From: Serratia plymuthica
Lineage (GTDB): Bacteria > Pseudomonadota > Gammaproteobacteria > Enterobacterales > Enterobacteriaceae
Reading direction: 5' to 3'
Assembly: GCF_018336935.1 (NCBI RefSeq)
Contig: NZ_CP068771.1
Span: 1,674,001 to 1,738,000, forward strand
Length of the DNA stretch: 64,000 nt
This document shows, piece by piece, positions 58,929 through 64,000 of this stretch. Position 1 is the stretch's first letter. Each line of letters opens with the position of its first letter. A program made the position numbers and the translations under genes. The notes below the pieces were generated by a model. It saw nothing but the letters and a program-made list of their open reading frames with translations, did not search any database and had not been told where the DNA came from.

Positions 58929-59615
58929 CTTTTTACTGAATTCGGAGTCTATAGCACGATACTAAGTGTATTTTCTCACTCATAATCGATAGGAGTTACG
59001 TATCGAACCATCTAATAGGCGAAAGTCGGTTCTCAACATCTCTATTCGCCGATTATTCATATGGTAGATGCTTAGTCGTGTGTTGTTGTGACATGCTACG
59101 AGCATTTTATTTTTATCAAAAAGGCACGTCACAAGTATGTTGAAAATAAAATTGTGACGTGGCAGGATAGTTTTTCTCCACTTGGTACGCCCTGTACCGA
59201 CACTCTTATATAAAGTGTGTTTTTTATCTGCATCGACCCGGATTTTAACTAAAAAAACACTGCATATCTTAAGTGCAAAAATTCGCATACTTTTTTCATA
59301 CCTAATAATCTCTCCAAGCCACATATGACAAGGCTTTGACGTGTTTTTCCTACTGCATAAAAAGTGAGTTCTCAAGTATGCAGCGCGGGGGCGGGGGGGG
59401 ACGGCACGGAACAGGGGAACAATAAGGATCATTTTCTGGCTGCATTTGAGCATCGTTGCGAAGATATTTGACTCGTGGTATGGGTGTTGATGTAAAGAAA
59501 ACGCTCATTACTGTGTGGCGTAGAGGGGCTTTGGAGGGCGGGGTAATGTGCTGGGTTTTATGCCGTTCTTCGGCGTTTCTCTGACTTCTATTTAGGAGTA
59601 ATGATAACTCTCGAT
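58929..59615. other. Region between the two cargo genes, no firm coding sequence
   Basis: A 157-codon minus-strand frame (59453 to 58980) crosses it but has no ribosome site, is basic and unlike any family I know. Two G-rich tracts occur (GGGGG at 59387-59391, eight G at 59393-59400). The stretch GGAGGGCGGGGTAATGTGC near 59533 loosely resembles the P2 cos overhang (GGCGAGGCGGGGAAAGCAC), but this is speculative. Confidence 0.4.
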
Positions 59616-59645
59616 AAAGACGGCTGCTTAGAAACAGCCGTCTTT
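59616..59645. terminator. Terminator downstream of the SIR2-domain gene
   Basis: AAAGACGGCTG/CAGCCGTCTTT perfect 11-bp stem with 8-base loop, just past the minus-strand stop. Confidence 0.85.
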
Positions 59646-59653
59646 ATATTAAT

Positions 59654-62134
59654 TTACGAGCGAAGGCTTTTTATTTTTTCGACTATATCCTCCAATACTC
59701 TTTTGCTCTTATTAATGAATGTAACACGCTTAATTAAAGTTAGGTCATCAACAAATAAAACTGCAGACTCTACTTGTTGAAGTAATGCTTTGCAGGCGTG
59801 CTCAAAATTTACTTTATTACCTTTGTTGAATATTTTATATTTCGCTTCAAAAATTTCTTTATAAGGCAATATTTGCCTATGTTTATATCCATCATCAGGT
59901 AAACCGATGAGAATATTATGTGCTTCTTGGAAGTAAGAGAAGCTTTTTATTGCATCATTTTCTTTTAGACATCTCATTATTAATAATCTTGCTTGTTGTG
60001 TGTCAATGTTTTCAGTATGATAGTCTGTTCTAGAACGAGCTAGAGAGTATGCATCATTTAAATAAGTCTGTGCCGAGTCAAGATCCCCCATGGATAGTCT
60101 ACACATAGCATATTGAACCCAGTAATGAGGGGAGTCTTTAAGCCAAGGGCATGCTCGTTTTAATTCCATATAATAGCTATCTAAGGCTCTCTGCTTTTGT
60201 GGCATTAAAATTTCAAGAACATGAAAACGCAAAAGAGATTTAAATACACTATTTGAATCATGAGATACATTTCTCATACGATTAAAATTCTCCACGATAG
60301 AAAGCAATTTATGTTTAATGTAACTTTCGTGGAAACAATTGTTAATGATAGCCAAAGACATTAAGCTTGATTTTGTTTCAATAGCATTTCCATTTTCTAC
60401 AAGTCTATAAAGGGATTTGAATGCATCATTATTTCTTAACTCCATTTTATAAATACTCTGGTTTCCGGATATTTCAGATATCATTGAGGATGTTTTGTTT
60501 ACATCAATGACATCACATAACGCAATTCCAAAAATTGTATCCTTATACTCCTGACTAATAAACAACTCGTCAGTAAGTGCTTTTATTTTATTTTTTATTG
60601 ATGGACTATTAAGTAATCCAAGTAAAACCCCAGACATTTGTCCATTATAATCCTCCTTGATTTTTCTGAGTTTCACATCTTTGGGTAAAGTAGTTAAATC
60701 CTCCCATAATCCCTGATTTTCCAATAAGTCTATGAAGTTGAAGATTTCACTATCTGTTAATTGATCAAGACTGATTTCTGAAAAATTCAACCCAAGAGAA
60801 TTAATAAACTGTGCAGATCGAGCTGCAACGGCACTCCTATCTACAATGACAACTCGTAAGTCTTTCGGGTATTTTATACTAATATGCTTAAGAAGTCTTT
60901 CTGCTCGATTATAACCTTCGATAACTATTATTGGCTGTTCTTTTCTTGATGCAATTATATCTATTTCTGATAACTCATCATCATACTCACTCTTGCCAGA
61001 ATAAATGTATACTTTATGCCCTCGTTGGGTTAGCTCATAAGTTAACTGATGAAGGAATATTGTTTTTCCGTTTCCTAACTCACCATGTATTAATATGTTG
61101 CCGCCACCATCAATCAACCTTATTGAATCTGTCATTAAATCCCTGTGGATTAGGAAATAATCTTTGTAGTCATTGCTAATTGAAGTGTCTATCTGATGAT
61201 CACTAAATTTACCAAATAATAGAAAATCTTTTATCTCAGTATCAGTTACTGAATTATCAGTGTGTCTTATTTCTCTTAAACTGAAGCATTCAAGATCTGG
61301 TACATTATTTTTTTCTTCATCTAGATTTATAGACTTAGTTATCTCTGCAAATCCAGACAAGCCTATGGGTAGGACATGACCGAATTCTGTTAGGAAGAAT
61401 GTTGATTGAAAATCCGCATCTTCGCTTACTATAAAATATGTCTTATCGATTAGGTTATCCGTTTGATAGAGCAACCGCTGTACATCCATGTCATACATTG
61501 AATATCCGACAAATACAATGGCACTGGCTGTTTCTAAATCCCTTTTGAATACATAGTTCCATTGGGAGTTAACAAAGGACTGGGCTGTTAAATATGAAGA
61601 ATTCGTTAGCTTTATTTTAGAATCTAGATCGTCAGGAATCGCTTTTTCTATGACACCATTTAAATGTATGCACAGATTTTCTTGAGACATATAGTTACTG
61701 GGTTTTGCATCGATATCCAAAGCATCAACCCTTTTCCCAGAGTTAAGACACGCGAGTTCTATCGAGTTATCATAATTGGTTGTGTAAAATCGTCTCCACG
61801 GGAGTGAGCAAACGAGTTTATGTTCTTCAGTTACCGATTTTAAAACAAATGAATCTTTTAGTAATTTTAATAATTCATTTTTATCTTTATATTTTAGAAA
61901 AAACCTAGATGTAAACATTAGATCGTCAATATCTTCGCCTATTCCCCCAAGAATCCCTATCTTCTTTGATAACTCTTTAGCCAAAGGAGGTTCTTCGTTA
62001 AGGATGTTGACTGTTTTTTTCGAAAACCCAGCACCGGTAAAAATAATTGCTTTGCCAGTGCTGATTCTCCTCAGAATATCCTCTTTATCTACCGGGGGTA
62101 ATCTCAGTTTGTGGAAGTCTATTTCAATTTTCAT
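59654..62134 (-). CDS. SIR2 domain - P-loop NTPase - helical repeat protein, putative antiphage effector
   Basis: 826 residues, strongly AT-rich. Residues 20-260: SIR2 (NAD-binding) domain with FTGAGFSKK (34-38 core), TTNYDNS (118-), His 157 in LCIHLNGV as candidate catalytic base and VFVGYSMYD near 210. Residues 340-480: P-loop NTPase with Walker A GELGNGKT (351-358) and a Walker B-like PIIVIEGYNR (Glu in place of Asp), then VVIVDRS. Residues 500-826: helical repeats, TPR-like around 675-720 (MCRLSMGDLDSAQTYLNDA). SIR2 effectors joined to STAND-like ATPases deplete NAD+ on phage infection (for example Avs5-type), so the same is inferred here; it is not clear which known family, if any, this belongs to. 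AAGGA precedes the ATG by nine bases. No partner gene is adjacent. Confidence 0.85.
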   Translation of the reverse strand: MKIEIDFHKLRLPPVDKEDILRRISTGKAIIFTGAGFSKKTVNILNEEPPLAKELSKKIGILGGIGEDIDDLMFTSRFFLKYKDKNELLKLLKDSFVLKSVTEEHKLVCSLPWRRFYTTNYDNSIELACLNSGKRVDALDIDAKPSNYMSQENLCIHLNGVIEKAIPDDLDSKIKLTNSSYLTAQSFVNSQWNYVFKRDLETASAIVFVGYSMYDMDVQRLLYQTDNLIDKTYFIVSEDADFQSTFFLTEFGHVLPIGLSGFAEITKSINLDEEKNNVPDLECFSLREIRHTDNSVTDTEIKDFLLFGKFSDHQIDTSISNDYKDYFLIHRDLMTDSIRLIDGGGNILIHGELGNGKTIFLHQLTYELTQRGHKVYIYSGKSEYDDELSEIDIIASRKEQPIIVIEGYNRAERLLKHISIKYPKDLRVVIVDRSAVAARSAQFINSLGLNFSEISLDQLTDSEIFNFIDLLENQGLWEDLTTLPKDVKLRKIKEDYNGQMSGVLLGLLNSPSIKNKIKALTDELFISQEYKDTIFGIALCDVIDVNKTSSMISEISGNQSIYKMELRNNDAFKSLYRLVENGNAIETKSSLMSLAIINNCFHESYIKHKLLSIVENFNRMRNVSHDSNSVFKSLLRFHVLEILMPQKQRALDSYYMELKRACPWLKDSPHYWVQYAMCRLSMGDLDSAQTYLNDAYSLARSRTDYHTENIDTQQARLLIMRCLKENDAIKSFSYFQEAHNILIGLPDDGYKHRQILPYKEIFEAKYKIFNKGNKVNFEHACKALLQQVESAVLFVDDLTLIKRVTFINKSKRVLEDIVEKIKSLRS

Positions 62135-62504
62135 AAATCCAATCCTTTTTTTGTTTTTATGCTAATTAATTTTTCTAGAAATCACAGTTCTTTATTAAAT
62201 AGTATTAAAGAATATCTTTTTGTTATAAACATACAATGCTGATGATATAACTGGATTAAGCTTTCTTACAAGTCCGCTACTTGAGTGTATTGTAGCAATA
62301 GGTCTATCGTTTGTCCGCTCAAGTATACACTCATGCTTGTGACCTGCTCCACATGGATTAATGCACGCCAATGTTTATAACCTCTGTCTCTGGCTCAAAG
62401 CTGTTTGTCAGCTTAGGTATGGCCATGGGAGCAAAAGTGTCAGCTGAAATCTGAGCTAATACATGCTATTCCTGCGCTGTTGCTATGGGCGTATAGCGAA
62501 GATT
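62135..62504. other. 370-base region upstream of the SIR2 gene
   Basis: Very AT-rich for 130 bases next to the SIR2 start (promoter side). Farther on, GTCCGCT occurs twice (62272-62278, 62313-62319), each followed by related sequence (ACTTGAGTGTA and CAAGTATACACT), giving a short direct and inverted repeat cluster that could be a regulator site or a junction scar. No ORF. Confidence 0.45.
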
Positions 62505-62849
62505 CTATAGCGTGGTCAGCATCAGCGTTTTGTATCCTGTCGTCTGCCAGCATTGAGTGTCACCTTGAATGCAACACCCGGCGGGATCACCTGGCAATGT
62601 ATCCCCGCACTTCCCACAACTGCTTTTCCGCAGTTCAGCCATCTGCTTATGCAGCAATTTATTGTCTTGACGGATAAGGCCAATCAGGTATTCCGTCAGC
62701 TCATAAGGCTCCCTGGCTATCCGGCGCTGCTGGCAACCTTCCAAAATCATCATCATTTCCTGGCTGTCTACCCGCAGGGTGATCGTAGTGATGCCGTTCG
62801 CCTTGTCGCGCTGTCGCTGGGCGCGTTTACGTTCTGTCGATGTGGTCAT
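62505..62849 (-). CDS. P2-like hypothetical protein following gene A
   Basis: 114 residues. Basic N-terminal helix (RKRAQRQRDKANGITTITLRVD), a helical middle, and a Cys-rich segment CGKCGDTLPGDPAGCC that could hold zinc. GGAGG seven bases before the ATG, one base after the stop of gene A, so coupled to it. It occupies the position of orf91 of P2, but sequence relation to that protein was not established. The last 20 or so residues run into AT-rich cargo DNA and may have been altered at the junction. Confidence 0.72.
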   Translation of the reverse strand: MTTSTERKRAQRQRDKANGITTITLRVDSQEMMMILEGCQQRRIAREPYELTEYLIGLIRQDNKLLHKQMAELRKSSCGKCGDTLPGDPAGCCIQGDTQCWQTTGYKTLMLTTL

Positions 62850-62850
62850 G

Positions 62851-64000
62851 TTATTCCTCCGGTTGACGCTTTGTGGCTTCTTTTCTCAGGTGGTCGCCAA
62901 CAAGGCGTGTTTGCTCTGGTATCTGCCGATGCCATAGCGCAGTGAGTCGCGTCAGCGCGGTGGTGGTTGCCGGCATGGTTTGTCGATACAGACAACCGTC
63001 GGCCCGCGCCCGGTAGTGCTGACCGTCGATAGTGACTGTTGCACCCCTGGCCACCGATTTCAGAATACAGGCATCCAGACTGAAACCGATTGACTCGGCG
63101 AAGCTGCCGATCTGGCGTTCCAGCTTGCTGAGTGGCCGTTTGATTGTGTTAATGCCAACGCTCGTCGTAGATGGCCGATGATTTTCAGCCTCCTGCCCAT
63201 CATCCAAGCTGAAATAAGCAAGCGCACGCTGCTCTTGTTCGTGGCGCACTTGCTCCCGCCACCGCTTAATGCTGGCCGTATCTGGTAGTACCGATCTTAT
63301 TGGTGGCAGATCTAGCCCCTCGCCAGGTAATGCGAAGCCCTCGGCGACGACCATAAATGGATTTTTCAGAGGTTCTGGCGGTGCGTTGCGTATCCGCCGG
63401 AGCAACAATCGCCGTTCCTTGTCGGTTATTCGCTCAAAATCGAGGTTTTTAGACGATGACGGTGGTTCCTGCACCTGTTTGGTTCTTAACCTTTTTGGCT
63501 GCACCGTACAGTTATTGACAGAACTTCGAGAGGGCGCAGGCGCGCCCTTAAGGTCACCGGCCAGGTCAACGGCACGGGCCGGAACGAACTTCCATTCCTT
63601 CGTGCGGGTGATAATTGGGGTATCCATCCTGACCGGTGGTGAAAACACACCCCGTATCCGGATCACGTCTTCGCCATAGTCGTTAGTGGCTTCTGCCGGC
63701 TCGTAGTAGGAGCGAACGATCAGGTCGTCACGCCGGACAAAGGGGCCGCCCTGGGCGTTGACGTATTCAGCCCAGTGGCCATAATCGGCGGCATCATGTA
63801 CGGCGGCAAACTCGACACTGAGGCCTAGTGCGGTTTCATGGTCAGCCATGCGACGCAATTCGCGGTAAACCATCACCGGTGCGCCACCAATAAACTGAAA
63901 CTGGCGGATGCGCCAGCGGGCGGCCCAGGCGGATACCGCCGGGGCAACCTCTTTCAGCTCTTTGCCGCTGTCGTCGTCCAGTTCACCATCAAGTGCGTAA
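62851..64000 (-). CDS. P2-like replication endonuclease gpA, C-terminal part (runs off the window)
   Basis: The frame is open to base 64000 and ends at 62851, giving about 382 residues of a protein that is about 760 in P2. [20 protein letters not shown] and [18 protein letters not shown] are gpA hallmarks. gpA nicks the phage origin for rolling-circle replication by a pair of active tyrosines; the expected YxxxY motif would lie just beyond the window, since the first residues seen ([17 protein letters not shown]) directly follow it in relatives as I recall. The C-terminal 150 residues are less conserved. No frameshift or stop is seen in the visible part. Confidence 0.9.
   Translation of the reverse strand, partial: YALDGELDDDSGKELKEVAPAVSAWAARWRIRQFQFIGGAPVMVYRELRRMADHETALGLSVEFAAVHDAADYGHWAEYVNAQGGPFVRRDDLIVRSYYEPAEATNDYGEDVIRIRGVFSPPVRMDTPIITRTKEWKFVPARAVDLAGDLKGAPAPSRSSVNNCTVQPKRLRTKQVQEPPSSSKNLDFERITDKERRLLLRRIRNAPPEPLKNPFMVVAEGFALPGEGLDLPPIRSVLPDTASIKRWREQVRHEQEQRALAYFSLDDGQEAENHRPSTTSVGINTIKRPLSKLERQIGSFAESIGFSLDACILKSVARGATVTIDGQHYRARADGCLYRQTMPATTTALTRLTALWHRQIPEQTRLVGDHLRKEATKRQPEE

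Noticed and set aside
58980..59453. 157-codon minus-strand frame between the Abi-like and SIR2 genes
   Set aside because: No ribosome site, odd basic and Cys-rich composition, crosses the G tracts, and no family resemblance.

Overview
The window is chromosomal DNA of an enterobacterium, most likely Serratia (Yersiniaceae). This is inferred from protein resemblance recalled from memory and from gene order, not from any search. Most of it is GC-rich backbone that follows the Escherichia coli order opgC-opgGH-yceK-msyB / mdtG-lpxL-trhO-yceI-yceJ-yceO-solA-bssS-dinI-pyrC-rne-rluC-yceF-yceD-rpmF-plsX-fabHDG-acpP-fabF-pabC-mltG-tmk-holB-ycfH-ptsG, with genes inserted between these blocks that E. 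coli lacks there.

Layout. 1-10.4 kb: eptB (lipid A core modification), a RimJ-like acetyltransferase, proP, the SOS gene cho, a tRNA-like gene with a ruined anticodon arm, ylaC, several very small genes, and the antiporter gene cvrA. 10.6-18.8 kb: an acyltransferase-3 gene, then the osmoregulated periplasmic glucan genes opgC and opgGH, with yceK and msyB. 19-23.1 kb: an accessory block with a long-form leuA and a convergent AraC regulator, then an ArsR-type repressor leading an operon of two YeeE/YedE sulfur-transport half-proteins and a VOC protein. 23.2-37.8 kb: a POT peptide transporter, mdtG, lpxL, an Old Yellow Enzyme, trhO, yceI-yceJ, the tiny yceO, a RcsA-like regulator, solA, bssS, dinI and pyrC. 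37.8-55.8 kb: housekeeping genes, with rne and its long leader, rluC, the fatty-acid cluster, pabC-mltG-tmk-holB-ycfH, and ptsG with a recognisable CRP site and SgrS target.

55.9-64.0 kb: a degraded P2-like prophage inserted just after ptsG. It keeps the 3' third of the terminase gene P, a portal gene Q broken by one in-frame stop, and, at the far end, the 3' half of replication gene A with the small gene that follows it. Between Q and A, where P2 carries cos and its old/tin immunity genes, lies about 5 kb of AT-rich DNA. It holds a protein with an Abi_C-like C-terminus (58053-58928) and an 826-residue protein with an N-terminal SIR2 domain, a P-loop NTPase and a helical-repeat tail (59654-62134). 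This cargo is the best candidate in the window for an unusual antiphage system.

Genes too short for ordinary ORF calling were found by reading: rpmF, yceO, and 37, 39, 43 and 53 residue ORFs. Start codons were moved from the longest ORF wherever a Shine-Dalgarno sequence or recalled family length argued for it. Family assignments rest on motifs and on remembered homologues; no database was consulted.
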